Source of the DNA: Galdieria partita
Lineage: Eukaryota > Rhodophyta > Bangiophyceae > Galdieriales > Galdieriaceae
DNA length: 64,000 nucleotides
Reading direction: 5' to 3'
Assembly (NCBI GenBank): GCA_025991245.1
Contig: BQMJ01000068.1
Coordinates: 1-64,000, forward strand
A model generated the notes under the pieces. It ran no database searches. It had not been told where the DNA came from and saw only the letters and a list, made by a program, of their open reading frames with translations. Below are positions 24,416 to 36,868 of the stretch, piece by piece (within the stretch, counting starts at the first letter, position 1; the number at the start of each line of letters is the position of its first letter). Made by a program: the position numbers and the translations under genes.

Positions 24416-27400
24416 TCTGGGCAAATCGTAAAATGTTAGTCATGTATGAGAAAAACACATTTCTCTGAAAACAAACTATCTCCTACTGCCTTTTTACACA
24501 AGTTTCTGGCGTTAAAAAAATTTCAAAAAATTTTTGAATTTTGTCGAGAATTGGCTACGTAGAACAAGACTCAGCCCATGACAGCCAAAGGGTAATAGAG
24601 GAAAATGAGGGGAAATGAATCAATGAACCCTCATGTAAACTCAAATAACTTCTTACTGGATTTCCCAACGATCCAGCTTGGATCCTAATTCTGCCTAGTA
24701 AAATCTACAATTCAACAAGGTTTTCCATTGCAAAACAGCTACCAAGCTTCTCTATGTAAACTGCTACAAATGTTTTCATAGACATTACTTTCTAATTAAG
24801 TCGCTTGTAAAGAGCAGAGGTTTCTTTTAAAAAAATTGAATTTCTTCTTATTGAGTGTAAATAGTTTTTGAATATGTAGTTTTCTTCAGGTACTGTTTTA
24901 GGTGTTTTTCTGTTAATTTTTTTTCTCTTTCACATAACAGTGTAATTGGAAATGATTTCAGCATTGTGTATCATAGACAAATTTATATTTTTAATGTATT
25001 TTATTCCGAACTTTTTGTATGGCCCGTTTTTATATGTTTTCCTAGTTGTTTTAATTCGCCACTGGGTTCTCTTTCTTCTCCTAGACTTCCTGTAATTTAG
25101 CAATTTGATTTTGTTTGTCCTTGTTTTGGCTGAATAGTTTGTTTTTGAACTGATATTGTTGTTACAAGAAATTTTTGGTTTTCCTTTTCTCCTTTCAAAA
25201 TGAATTTTCTATGGGAAACTCTCACAAGTACATGTTGTCTTCAATAAGTTTCTATGATACATGTTTTCAACACAATGAAAGCTTCTCATGTCACTTGTCT
25301 TGCACCTCTACTTATTCTTTTGATTGATACTGGGTTGTTTGAAACTTTTAGAACCTGGACTTACAAGCAGTTTTTTATATTCGTTCTCCATAATAAAGCT
25401 TTTCTTATGAGGATACGAATTTTCATTTTTTAATCGTTTGGTGTTAGCTATACTACATTGGACCCTGCTCTGTCAACCACGAATAATTCCGATTGATTGA
25501 TTGGCAAAACTTGAATGGTCAATTCTAGCCTTTACCTTGCTTCAGGAATTTATGACAATTCTTCAAAGTCTCTTTGGTTACAACTTTGCGAATCAAAGTG
25601 GCTAAACGTTGAGTTTCTCGCTTCTCCTGGATTGGGTTAAAACATTTCCAAATTGCCAAGATACGTTGTCTGAGCTATTGTCAAATGTATCATTTTCCTT
25701 TTATAATCACTTGTTTGTTGTACTGCATATGGCAGTTGGTGTTTGTCTTTCTTTGTTTTTCTAAAAGACTTTCTTTTTTGGATATAAATGATAAGGAAAT
25801 TTGTCTATAAAGGAAATTACATGTCTTGTACAGTTTTGATAGAGCAATTCATTGCCTTTCTGTCATTTTCTTTATAACAAACCAATTGTTCGTCAGAGTT
25901 CTTCTTGTATACGGAACTAATCACGAAATTCAGCGTATATTCACTCACGGACTCTAGATTTCTACGTGAGTAAAATTTTAGCAATGGCTTCCAACAGTAT
26001 GAAGATCGATCGTTGAAGTAAAAGAGGGTAGCAAAAATAAAATATTCATTTCTCGCTCCATTTTGCTTTGTAGACTAGGAAGATCCTGGAATATCTTGTG
26101 CATATATAGGAATGTTGCTCAGTCGAAAAAATTCAATCTGCCAAAAGAATCGCTGTTTAAAATGCAGACCGCTGAACAATGACTTTATGAATTCGTCTCT
26201 AGTTGTCAGTTTGTATACTTTGTGCTTCTCAGCCTTACTGATTACAAATGATAGTAGTTGTGTCTTATATAGCTGATCGCGCTTTCCCACAAGAAAGACA
26301 GGGTTATTGAACTGCCAACAAGGATACTATTCAAACAGTATATTTTCTAAAACAGTGTCGTTTTCTCCCAAGTCTTGAGTTTGAACATATGTAACAAGTG
26401 GTCTTGGGCACTTCTGCATCCTTCAAGTGACCACGTCAAATAAGTCTAGCAAACAACGACGTAAAGATGCATCAAAGTCGGTGGACAAACTCTGTTCACG
26501 CCCGTTTTCGAAACAACAACTCACAGTTGAACTGCGCAGTTCAGTTGCCACGAGACAACCTCCCCTCTCCATTTGGACAATACATTCTCAGTAGACAAAA
26601 ACTGACAATGAAAAGAATCGCTTTTGTGATGAATCGAAGAGAATCAACTCAGAATATACTCCGACTGTTACAAAAGATCCTGGTGATTGTTCCACAAGAG
26701 AGAGTCCTCATCCATTGTTCACAGGACAACAGTTCAATTCAACTTCAAAAACCAGGTTACAGTAAAAGACTTATCTCCGCAAGGGTTCAACCTCAAAGTC
26801 TATTTGGAGCCTTTGTGCCCACTGGTTCCCCAATAATCCGCAGGGTCACTGTATTAAAAGAGTCAAGGAATTAAGATTAACAATTCTCGAACAGTACCTA
26901 CGTTGCATTCGACAGGAACTTGGAAGCGACTTTGAGGTTCAAGCCAAGTCGTTGACAGGAAACGACCAAAACAAACTGGGCCTTGGTTGGTATTTCAAAA
27001 AGTGCGAAATCATAAAACCTCAAAGTTTGGTCGTACTAAAAAGTTCTTCTCCAAATTCAACTATTTAAAGTTTCATTAGAAAAGAAAAACTTTATACACT
27101 TCAAAGCAACTAGAGCCACAGCTAGGTTCGCTAAGCAAAACAATCACAAAAGAAAGATTGGGAAAAGTGATGTTGAAGAGCTCTTTGAGTACCGTCAAAA
27201 GTGCCATATGTGTACCTAGTGAGCACTTTTCAAAGGAACCTTCCACTAAAAGGTTTGCCTAGAATACTATTGATTCTCTAACGTTGCATTATGTGAAGAG
27301 AACCGTTGTGTTAGAATGAGTGTCGTCATACCCCTGAGAGTAAAGCCCGCCATTGTATAGTGAGATAAACTCATCTTTGTTGTTTACCTTGGAGATTTAC

Positions 27401-28575
27401 TGGTTTCAAGTTGTTTTGGATAACATTGAGCTCTAGTCGATAGGAATCATTTCAAGAAAGTATTATCTGCCACTCTCAAGCAGAGAGGAGTGTTTCCCAT
27501 AACTTGGAACGATTGGGTGTGTAGTCACCAAGTTGTCATATAGAAATTTCGTCAAGTAGAGTGAACACTTGTGCCGAGAAATGTCTAGCTGAACTGTTTG
27601 CAACTTGGAGGACTGTGAATTTTGTGTTACCAGTATCAAGGACTTTTTAGACTTTTGCAGATTTGAGTTTATACACTCTGGTCGAGTATTTCAATTATCA
27701 ACAAAACGTTTAAGTACACGTTGGAAGTGACACAAGTATATAATTTGTATTTTGCCTACAAGTATGTTGATAGAGTCCAGTCAATTTTCTCAATTTGCTT
27801 GAATACATAGACCAAGTGTCGCATATTCTATTTTTGTATAGTTGTATCGCGAAAATAAAGAATCAGTTGTTGACTCTCTCTATTTTGTATAAAAGCTACA
27901 TATGAAAACTATTCATATAGCATAGCGTCACGACTCACATAGTAAGTATCGTTGCAAGAACCTTGCCTTGTTTGTCCCTTGACAACAACAGTCACCAGCT
28001 CAGACCTTTGGCACATTTCCTCTTATGCATTTAAAACAGAGCAAACTTTCAAACAGTCTATGTTTCAAAAAAGTCGACAATCTACCACGGAAAATTCTGC
28101 AAACACTAAAGCACTCCAAAGTTGGAGAAAGATAACCAAATTGTCAAGGTAGCTTCCCAAGACAAAGAATTGCCTACACTAGTAAACCCAACAGAGAAAA
28201 GCAAAGAGGCAAGAAAGAAGCAACTCAGTCATAATCTCTTCAACTATACCCAGAATACTTCAAGACGTTATGAAGCTAGTACCTGGACTCACTCTCGATT
28301 CTGGTTCCCTCAGAGTTTCTCTGATAAAAACCACAGACGCATCTACAATAGTTATATCAAAACCCCCACTCTCATGAAAACTTTCAAAGTTGGCTATTAT
28401 CCACATTTATTCTAAAACGCAACGACAAAACTCAAAGTTGGAAAGACATATCAACTGGTCAAGCACTCAAACAGTCATAAAGCTTTGTCTAATTCCCAGT
28501 CAACTAGCTGATATATCGCAACTTTGGTGATTCTTCATGTCTGTCAACAGAAGGTTGAAAGCTGCCATCATCATT
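24415..28575. repeat. Subtelomeric repeat B, copy 2, carrying a fossil NTPase gene
   Basis: Co-linear with copy 1. Anchors are TCAGCCCATGACA (8509 versus 24571), TGGAATATCTTG (9710 versus 26090) and CACTCTGGTCGAGTATTTCAATTATC (11389 versus 27673). Similarity ends near 28575 versus 12310. The fossil gene part is about 26600-27250. The two copies are the youngest pair of the B family in the window. Confidence 0.8.
26600..27250 (+). pseudogene. Fossil Crinkler/RHS-type NTPase (repeat B copy 2)
   Basis: The counterpart of the fossil at 10310-10980, with the same gene segment and the same flanks. It is broken in several places. Its close match to copy 1 in coding and non-coding parts alike suggests it has drifted without coding constraint since the duplication. 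Confidence 0.55.
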
Positions 28576-28619
28576 TCGTCTATTCCAATCAAAGCAAACC
28601 GCTCATGTCTCCTCTTTAG

Positions 28620-31600
28620 TTGGATAAGAGACTTTAAATGGTCATAAACTCACAAATAAAGGAACTGGTTGTTTGAAGAATACAAGAATCAAATCAGAAT
28701 GTACTTCGAGTGCTACAAAAGACCTTGATGAGTGCGACACAAAAGAAGATTCACAATAACAATTCACAAGACTAGACTAGACTTTGTAGTATGCTTGGAC
28801 TTGAAAGACCAAGTTACACTACAAGACTGTATAGGGAGCAGGGGTTCAAACTTAAAAAACAAATGGGAACTCTTTGTACCGACTTTTCTTTTTATAGTAC
28901 TCTACATAGTAAGAAACGCCTATAAAGTTACTAGAAAATGAAGAGCGACAGTTTTCAACAAGGATCCAAGTTGAGGTACGTTCAACGTGAACTTGGACTA
29001 AAGACCAATACTTTTCAAGCTTTATGGAGCTCAAGTGTCAAATCTTGAAAGTTTACAACCAACACTAGCAGGTCTTGATGGCAAAGTTTGGTCTTGAAAA
29101 GTTTCTCGAAACCTATTCTTTGACGTTTTAGGCATTACTGTCGAAATTTATCGTTTTGCTTTGAGGCAGTATTATTCCATTGAAGCGGAATTATTTTACT
29201 TTCACTGAATCTTGAATCTTTACACATCACAATGCTACTACCCAACAAAATGAATTGAGTTAATACGCAGCTTCTTTCTTGCTTCTATTCTATACTTGAA
29301 ATGTTCTTGTGATTCAAAACTCATCTGTCTATGGTTACAATTCTACTATATTTGTATCCATTTAGGCAATTCTGTCAGAAGAATTTGAGTCGAAACCCAA
29401 TTCTTCTTTATAAGGATGTTTCGAATCCATTTTATGTAGAAAAACGTTTTCAAATGTCGATTGCCAAATTCATTCAAGTTGAATCACTTCTGTAAGCTAG
29501 AAGTATACCATATTATTTCCCGTTGATGACACTAAAATGGCTATGATGAAGATTCTGATGGCTATTACACTGGTAGTCTTGTTGAATTCCCTAAAAGATG
29601 AACTTTGTGTTTTGATTGAAACATTTTAAGTCTTTTTTTTCTATTCTCAGCAGGGTTAAACTTAGAATCACTTTGTAGGCTTCTCAATATGTACGCTTAT
29701 AAATTTTCTTGTTCAATTTTTATTTAAGAGTAATTGAATTAAGAGATTCATTCATCAGCTAAGCTACTTTGTTATATATTGAAAAACAACTGATTCTTTG
29801 ATCCTGTTTTTTGCGGTACAACTGTCTTCCTTCCTTCTGTGTCTAGAAATAAAGTTGGACTATAGTTTGAATTCCATTCTTTCTCAGTGGCTTCTCCTTG
29901 TATAGTATGATGATCTCCATTCTGCAATCTTTTGGCCCTTTTTTGTTGTTACTTTTTGCAACTTTTCACTATTCGAGGAATAAAAATGAATCTGTTCTCT
30001 TTCTGTTCTGTACTCTCTTAAGTACTGCCAGAGTCTCAAAGTTTCACCAAAAAAAGTTTAAAGAAGAGAAAAGTTTCAATGACACGTGAAATAGAATGAA
30101 AAGGTAACGGTTCATTGATTGTCTCTTGAGTATACAAAGTTCTAAAAACCAATAATTTCCCTATAATACTTGATCTTTTGAATCAAATTTGTCAATCAAC
30201 CGAATAATTCAAGTAAATTCTTTTTGAGTACTAACTCATTGAACGAGTCATGTTCGCCTTTCCTTTACCACATTCATTTCTTTGCATACATTCTTTATAT
30301 ATTGTGAATATCGATAAAGGGAACCAAATGAAAAAATAAAACTTGTGTGATTGACAAAACTCAATGAATTGTGTTGGCAAATTCGGATTCAAACTATTTC
30401 CCAAAACAGCTTTAGAATAAGGAATGTTCACCAAATTTGACATATCTTTGAAACAATCTTTTTTATTTCATCTCATTCACTCAATCCTTTACTAGACAAC
30501 TTGTTTTACAATATTTTTCAAGATCTCTGCACTTTGTCAATTCAACATACACTAGTCTACCTTATCGTAGTATTCAAGGTTTGTTCTCGTAGCGAATATT
30601 TCTTCCTTTGCTTTAGTTTTCAAAATACTTTGGACATTTATGAAACGATCTACTTAATTCGCTATAATGTTTTCGCTAACCTCAGTAAAATAAATCTTTC
30701 CACAAGTATGTATATACAACTCGTTCAGGTTAAAAGGTGCCGATAATATTATGACGACTACAAATTATCCTCTTTTACTCTATTCTCATCTAAAGAACCA
30801 AGAATTCGCAAAGCTATGGTAGTTATTTCCAAAAAAAATTCTCCCTTGTCGTACTAAACCTCTCCCTCGACAATGTTTCTGCAGATAAATCTCTTTTGAA
30901 CTCTGACGTTGAGTAATCAACCACAAGGTTCAAACCTAGTGGCTACGAAGTTACGACCAAAATAAACCCAGGTCTAAACAGTATTCAAAAAAAAAGAAAA
31001 ACTCTCTAGTCTATTCTCAAGATGTTTCTCGTTGAAACTCAAAAAATTTTTCATAAACAGACTTTATCCACTTTGAAGCGGGTTGCATAAAACAACTATT
31101 TAGCTCCTGTTCTCAACCAATAAATTCTAATGAAAGAGCGCTTGGAAGAGCTTAGAAAGGAGGTGATATGAAAGGGTGCCTTTAAAAGGTACAAACTATA
31201 TCGTTTCTTGTACACTTGTAGAGAAATTTCCAAAAGAACCTTGCACTGGAGAGTTAAAAGACTGTTGAAGCTCTATTCTTTTTGTGTTAGGGAATTGTAT
31301 CATTGGAATTCGTTTACAGACTGTCGGTAAAAAGTCAGCCCATTGAGTTGAGTCAGACTCACTGTTTTACTCGATAATTCAGATTTCTTAACCAAGTAAC
31401 GAGAAAGTAAGTGGAGATTTGGTAGCATTGGTTTCGACTTGTGGTTGACAAGGAGTTTTCCTTTCACCTCACAAGCCCAAACAGAACGTTGAGTTTTAAG
31501 ATGGTTAGCGTGCAAATTGTTTGAATTGTAAACACTTGGTTAACGTTTTGTGAATCAAACGTTTTCAACAATTCCATCTATACCTGTGGTTGGGTTAAAC

Positions 31601-32330
31601 AAGGACTAGAAAAGAGTGCTGATTACAGTTGTCAAGAAGGAAGTTTGTCCCATACCCTAGAATGGGTTGATGTATAGTCGCAACGCTATCATAGAAGACG
31701 TTAGGGAGGAATAGGAATCAATCCTTGTGTTGCTGAATGTACTGGTAAAACTCTACAATGTGTTTCAATTCTGTGAAGCAGGTATCAAAAAATCCTAGAC
31801 ATATGGACGGTAACTAGTACTAGCAACTTTGACTGAGATTTTCTGGAAGGTTTACTTTGAAGCAGACGGCGACTTTAGCAAAGTCAACGATAATATACGG
31901 TGTCACAAAATTCAGCAGTCAACAACCGACCATCCTGAAAGGTTTCCAAGAATAGACAAGCCCAAGTGAGTTGTACAGTCGTTGCTTCCAAAGAAAAATC
32001 TTGTTTGCTCTAGCAAAATCTTGTGGAATGCAACAACGGAAGAAAGCAACAGCAACTCAATGAGACACTTTTAAAGTATACAAAGTACTTTAGCAAGACA
32101 CAAAACAAGATTTCGAGTTACCACCTCGGCTTTTATTTCATTCTCATCATCTCACAGTTACTCTGAAAACATAAGATCTAAAACAATTTTGTTAGAAACT
32201 TCACTGTCACGACAGAACGAAAATTCTGACAGTGTCCAAAAATATTTCAAAACATAAAGCCAAACCTACTTGTTCAACCTTTGAAATTGGGTTCCCAAAG
32301 GAGGAGAAGTAAATGTTTCAATACTCATCC
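28620..32330. repeat. Repeat B, copy 3 (older, interrupted by a repeat A fragment)
   Basis: Diverged but co-linear with B copy 1: 28680-28880 matches about 10320-10540, 30900-31260 matches about 10640-11000, and 31610-31800 (CCCATACC...AATGGGTTGATGTATAGTCGC) matches about 11190-11380. 31900-32100 matches about 11780-11990. The roughly 2 kb interruption includes a repeat A piece (about 29470-29860). The gene portion is a broken NTPase fossil, older than those in copies 1 and 2. Confidence 0.65.
29470..29860. repeat. Repeat A fragment nested in repeat B copy 3
   Basis: Matches repeat A copy 1 at about 3330-3610. Shared landmarks in order are CTTTGTGTTT plus a GAAAC run, TCTATTCTCAGCAGGGTTAAACT (A has TTATTCTCAACAATGTCAAACT), a GAGATTCATTCATCA stretch and a TACAACTGTCTTCCTT stretch. 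It is diverged, so it is an old insertion or recombination product. Confidence 0.55.
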
Positions 32331-33078
32331 TCTTAGCTCAGAATAATGAACATCATACTAGCGATAACTTTCGAATGAGACATTTCTCTTGCAGCAAGTA
32401 ACGAAAGTTGCAAGCTCTGATAAATTGGTATGTTCCATTGCTTCTTTCATAAAGTGATAGAAAATTTCGAACTGAATCATAGTCTTTACACGATGTCACT
32501 TTGCGTAATTGATGTAATTTGTGTTTATCGTTCCCACATAGTCAAAAAATGCGATTAGATAAGACAAATTGTCAGTCTTGAAAGGAAAAATTGAGTTGAA
32601 TTGAATCTCTCTCTTGTCTGTATTGAAAATTAATCTTTGATAGCTGCCACTGTGAAGATTATTCTGTAGAAAATTGAGCTTTTCTAATCCAGTGGAGTTC
32701 CACATAGTCTGTTTCGTAGATAAGAGACACAAAGATTGGAACAACTGAAACAGGAAGAGTTGAAAACAAGAGTCACAGTATACAGATTTATCTAAACGAA
32801 TGCACTGTTGATTTTAGTTGATCTTTCAAGTCATTGAAAGAAATTATGCTTTCATAAAATATTTTTTTCAAGGTTGAAATCACTTCAAATGTTCTTTCTG
32901 TAGGCAGCTCTATCTCAATGTTCCATAGGAAACAAAGAAATACTAGATTTCTTGTTTGAATTCCAAAGTGTACTTAGTATTTGGAATTATATACAGCACC
33001 ATAAATTGTAAAATTTGTACAACTGAACTGTACAATTTGTTTTTGGGTTGTTGATTGTTTGGCTAGCCGTCTCAAAGG
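32330..33078. other. 5' flank of the NTPase gene
   Basis: No supportable gene; the reverse frame at 32496-32744 has no recognisable features. A short inverted repeat lies at 33014-33034 and TTATATACAGC at about 32988. This stretch probably holds the promoter of the gene that starts at 33079 or 33180. Confidence 0.45.
33014..33034. promoter_or_regulatory. Inverted repeat TTGTACA-N7-TGTACAA
   Basis: Two perfect 7-nt arms (TTGTACA and TGTACAA) around a 7-nt spacer, about 45 nt upstream of the proposed ATG at 33079. It could bind a dimeric factor or fold as a hairpin in a 5' leader. The function is inferred from position only. Confidence 0.35.
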
Positions 33079-34537
33079 ATGACTAGTGAAACTTCTTTAG
33101 ATATGTCCGGAGAGTCTGTTAGATACGAAGAAATATTTCAGATGGTCTAAAAATTGACGAAAGGTTTAGCAATGTATGGTTGACAAACTTGCCTGATCTT
33201 GAGCAAGAATGTGAACTCATATCTGTTGCCTCAGTAATTGGAGAGAAGGTACAAGTTGGAGGAAAAGTCTTCGAAGTTGGGAAAGAAACGTTTAGTGACA
33301 TAGCACAGTTTCTTGTTCCCAAGAAGTTTCCCAAAGATTTCCCGGTGGAAAAAAGAGCTGGGAAAATCTCTAGAATCTTTCTGAGACGAGAGTTTATCAA
33401 GAGGTGGAATAGACACATTGAAAGTCTTGATGCAAAAGGTTGCAGTCCTCCACCCCAGCAGATAATAGTTTCTGCAGCTAGTGGTCTAGGAAAGAGCGTA
33501 GAGCTCTATATGGCCGCTGTGTTTTCAAGGCACTGCAGGATTCCCCTGCAGTATATTGGAAACGCAGCGGCGTGGTTGAAGAACATTAGCAACATCTCTC
33601 AAATGGTTTCTCTCTACTTGAAAATGTTGCTTTTTATGAATGCAGATATTCTAGAAGAAATGCCCAATTTTAGATTATCTAGATATCCTTCTTTAAGAGG
33701 CGCTCCTCTTAAAAGTGTCATTTATTTTGCCATGAAAGAGAAAGATCTGAATCTAGCGTTTGCTATTCGTCGTGTTATGATGGGGCTTGCACCACGCAAT
33801 ATGTTAATTGTTGATGAACATAATGCGTTTTGGAGCGAGTTTGGTCATGAAATAAATAGATGGCCGGATTTTTTCCAGTTTTACACTGAGTTTGAAGTAA
33901 TGAATACAGTAAGTCATGGTTCTCTCTTGTTTTATAGTGACTTTTTCATTTACTTGAATAGCCTTATTGTGGAGTTCTTCTTGCAGGTTCACAGCATCAT
34001 CAATTTGAAGATAATTTGCGTAGTGGTTATGAAGATGTCAAACACTATTTGGAGCCGCTAAGTTTCAAAGAGTTTGACTTGTGGGAAGATTTACCTGATT
34101 ATCCCTCTATTCTTCGTCAACATTCAGATGAAGTGGTCGAACTTACTGGGTTGGTGCCTAGAATGATAGCTAAAATGGTAGCTTTGGCTAACGATCATCC
34201 TGATGCTAGTTTTGAAGATTTGAGGGTTGAATTCACCGCAAAAGTGTATTGTGAAATGATAAGAAGGCATAATGACTATCTCGATGGACTTAGGTCTGAA
34301 AGAGAAAAGAGCGATTTTGATTCTATGCTTTATAAGCTATTCATGGATAGAACTAAGCCCAATATTATTATTGCAGACGGAGCATATATTAGTCGAGGTT
34401 TATTAGTTGTAGTGGATCGCATCTACTTACGCTTTTATAATAGCGTTGCACGTGACATCTTGTTATCCTCTTTCCGTGAAAGATATGCTTCTGAGAAGTA
34501 CTTGGCTGAACTTGCTGAACGTTATCGAAATGGATAG
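33079..34537 (+). CDS. Crinkler/RHS-type P-loop NTPase
   Basis: A likely three-exon gene. A tiny first exon (33079-33085) would join after a 56-nt intron at 33142; the protein is clear from there on (DGLKIDERFSNVWLTNLPDL...). A second intron (GTAAGT at 33909, acceptor near 33986-33994) leads to the last exon. Visible motifs are a Walker A (ASGLGKS, about 33478), a Walker B with the family-typical LIVDEHNAFW (about 33805), and after the second intron HHQFEDNLRSGYE...KHYLEPLSF. The DEHNA and QHHxFE...SGYE...EPL pattern is the signature of the NTPase shared by oomycete/fungal Crinkler effectors and trypanosome RHS proteins. No toxic or nuclease domain is evident within this frame. Lineage-specific copies at chromosome ends are common in this family; the substrate is unknown. 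The exact 5' end and second splice acceptor are uncertain. Confidence 0.75.
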
Positions 34538-35560
34538 AGAATAAAGAGTCAAACTTTTGAAGAATGATTCTTTCTATGGTTTGTCAGTATGTGGAAAAAG
34601 TGACTATCCGTTCCGATAGCAAACCTTATAGGAACTTGAGTTTATCTTGTAGTAGTTGGGTTCGGTTGATTAGAGATGCATTTGATCCTCCAATGAAAAA
34701 GTTTACTCATTCCTGTTGGATATACCGGAAGAACGAGATCCTCGATTTGACTATATTTTTGTGGGTATAGTAAATTCTCAATGGCATATATACTTTTTTC
34801 AAGTATCTATATCTTCATTTACAACCATAATCGTGACTCTGCTATTATTGAAAACTCCTTTTTACCACCTTCTTTCAAGAAAGATGCATGGAATACTTTA
34901 GAATCGGCCAACTTATCAACTAGGAGGTCAAACAAAGAGCAAACAAGGATCAATGGCAAGTTCCCAAAGTGGCCAAAAACTTAATAAGAAGAGACGAATG
35001 AGAGTAACAGATAAGCCTCAGTTACTAAGCTTAATTGGTTTGATTTTGAATGAAGAGTTTACCATCATGTTAGAAGAAGATGATTCTGGAAGGATTGTAG
35101 ATTTTCGTTTATTGGATTTCAAAGGTGTTGATTGGCGACACTACATAAGTATTGTCTATGTTACTCCATCACCATTTAACGAGGCCAAGGGTAGTTCATC
35201 AGTGCCAGACTATATTGAGTTTCTTTGTAGAGAAGGCTTTTCTGAAAGATTTCGAGTTTTATTGGAAAAAGAAAAGTGACGCTTTACTATCCTTTGATGG
35301 AAGCAGAGTTGTTTTGAGCTTTACGATTTACAAAGACTATAACAAATAATACTTTTTGAATTTTTTTTGTCTTGACTGGCAAGTTAATGATGAACAATTG
35401 TGGAGGCGGAAACTCTGAGATGGATGATTGGTTTGCAATAATAGATGATGTACATATCCTAAACAAAGTCATTTTTAGCACTTGGGATGGAAATCAACTC
35501 AACCTCAATTTCAAGAAAACAGCTTTGAAGAGCGTCTTTATTTAGTATCTCCGGTTGTAT
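34538..35560 (+). other. Fragmentary coding stretch downstream of the NTPase
   Basis: Several short forward frames (34564-34770, 34716-34789, 34953-35279, about 35387-35545) have protein-like composition but do not form one continuous gene. One possible intron with a good acceptor (TTCTTTCAAG) lies near 34812-34879. In the Crinkler/RHS family a variable effector domain follows the NTPase, so this may be a worn C-terminal domain or a separate small gene. I recognise no domain. Confidence 0.35.
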
Positions 35561-36310
35561 AGAATCACATTGTTTCAAACTTGAAGACATGTTTTTCAGC
35601 CAAACGATCATTCAGAAAGTATTCAGGAAGCTCTTAAAGTCTGTCAGATCAACGAATCTTTGTTAATGAAATTGTTGGAGGAGAAATCATCAATCACAAA
35701 GAGAACCAATCACCTATTAAACAATGACACATAAGTTGTCATTTTGAAGGCAAGTATGTTGATAAAAGACAACTAGTCATCTTTTAAATCAACTTATTTA
35801 TAGATCAAGTGTTTCATAATCCATAGAGTACAATTGAATTGTAAAGAAATGGAGCATCAATTATTGACTGTATCTACTTTGTCAATTCTGTATAGGAAAA
35901 CTGTCAATGACATGATATCATTAGGCTCACATAACAAGTACCTGTGCAGACAGCATTCCGTGAATGGACCTTGACAAATAGAGCAATCCAACTAAAGTCA
36001 GTAACATATACTCTAATTTCCATTACTCTCTATACATATTGAAAAAGTCTGGAAAACTTCAAAATGGTACACTGCAAATATCAACAATCAACCACCGACA
36101 ATTCTGGAAAAACTAAGAGCACTTCAAGAGTAGAGAAACCCAATTGAATTGTCAAGCGTTACTTCCAATCTTGTCTGCCCTAGTAAAACAGTCATATAGT
36201 GCAAGAATAGAGGAAAAGCAACAACTGAATGAGATATTTTCAAAATATACTTCCAAATTACTTGCACAAGAAGTGAACCAAGCTAAAGTTGAAATTTAGC
36301 TATGTTCCAC
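35560..36310. repeat. Repeat B, copy 4 (3' flank only, old)
   Basis: Matches the part of B copy 1 downstream of its fossil gene. 35870-35980 (ATTATTGACTGTATCTAC...GCTCACATAACAAGTAC) corresponds to about 11583-11675, and 36090-36240 (CCACCGACAATTCTGGAAAAAC...CAACAACTGAATGAGATA) to about 11800-11955. It sits downstream of the better-preserved NTPase gene, as B copies lie downstream of their fossils, so B and this gene share one ancestral locus. Confidence 0.6.
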
Positions 36311-36868
36311 TTGCGCACTATCTTGTTGCCTTGACACCCTAGAGAAAAGTTTCCTAATGTTTACGAGAACATTCAAACTGTTTACACTTTCTACAAATGT
36401 ATTTCAACATCACATCGAACAAAACAACAGAAATCGAGTAGTGAATGACATTTACAGTTCGAAGTATAGTTGCATTGTAGAAAAGGAGTATTTTTGGGAG
36501 AATGAATTACATTACAATCCAATTTTCTAAGAAATAGATTAGAAGAACTTTTCCTTTCTTCCTGTTTTTATAGCATATATACTCTTTCCATTCTAGAGCT
36601 TACGCAGAAAAGGCACCTTCAAACTGAAACTACCATTGTGATGAATGGGGTAGAAGTTATAATGCTCAGTATAAAACAAAAAACTAGGCAACTTTTTTTC
36701 TTAAAAGCTACATTTCAACATGAAATATGTTCCACCATTGTTTGGCAATATAAATAACAAAGAAGCTTGTTCTATAGAAATAGCAGTGAAAGGGAAATAC
36801 TATTTTCATGTTCTCTCGGAAAATTCGCGTTGGCATTTTTCTGACTCAATTTCAACACCTCGTCGACT
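36310..36868. other. 5' flank of the NTPase-nuclease gene
   Basis: No independent gene is supportable. A 64-codon frame starting at 36720 overlaps the start of the next gene in another frame and lacks a homologous counterpart. Probable promoter and leader region. Confidence 0.4.

Noticed and set aside
30925-30945. GGTTCAAACC resembling a tRNA B box
   Set aside because: No A box or cloverleaf around it; it aligns with the repeat B stretch GAGGTTCAAGCC.
600-32330. LTR retrotransposon, LINE or CRISPR origin for repeats A and B
   Set aside because: No reverse transcriptase, integrase, long terminal repeats, target-site duplications or regularly spaced short repeats were seen; telomere-seeded units and gene-plus-flank duplication explain the pattern better.
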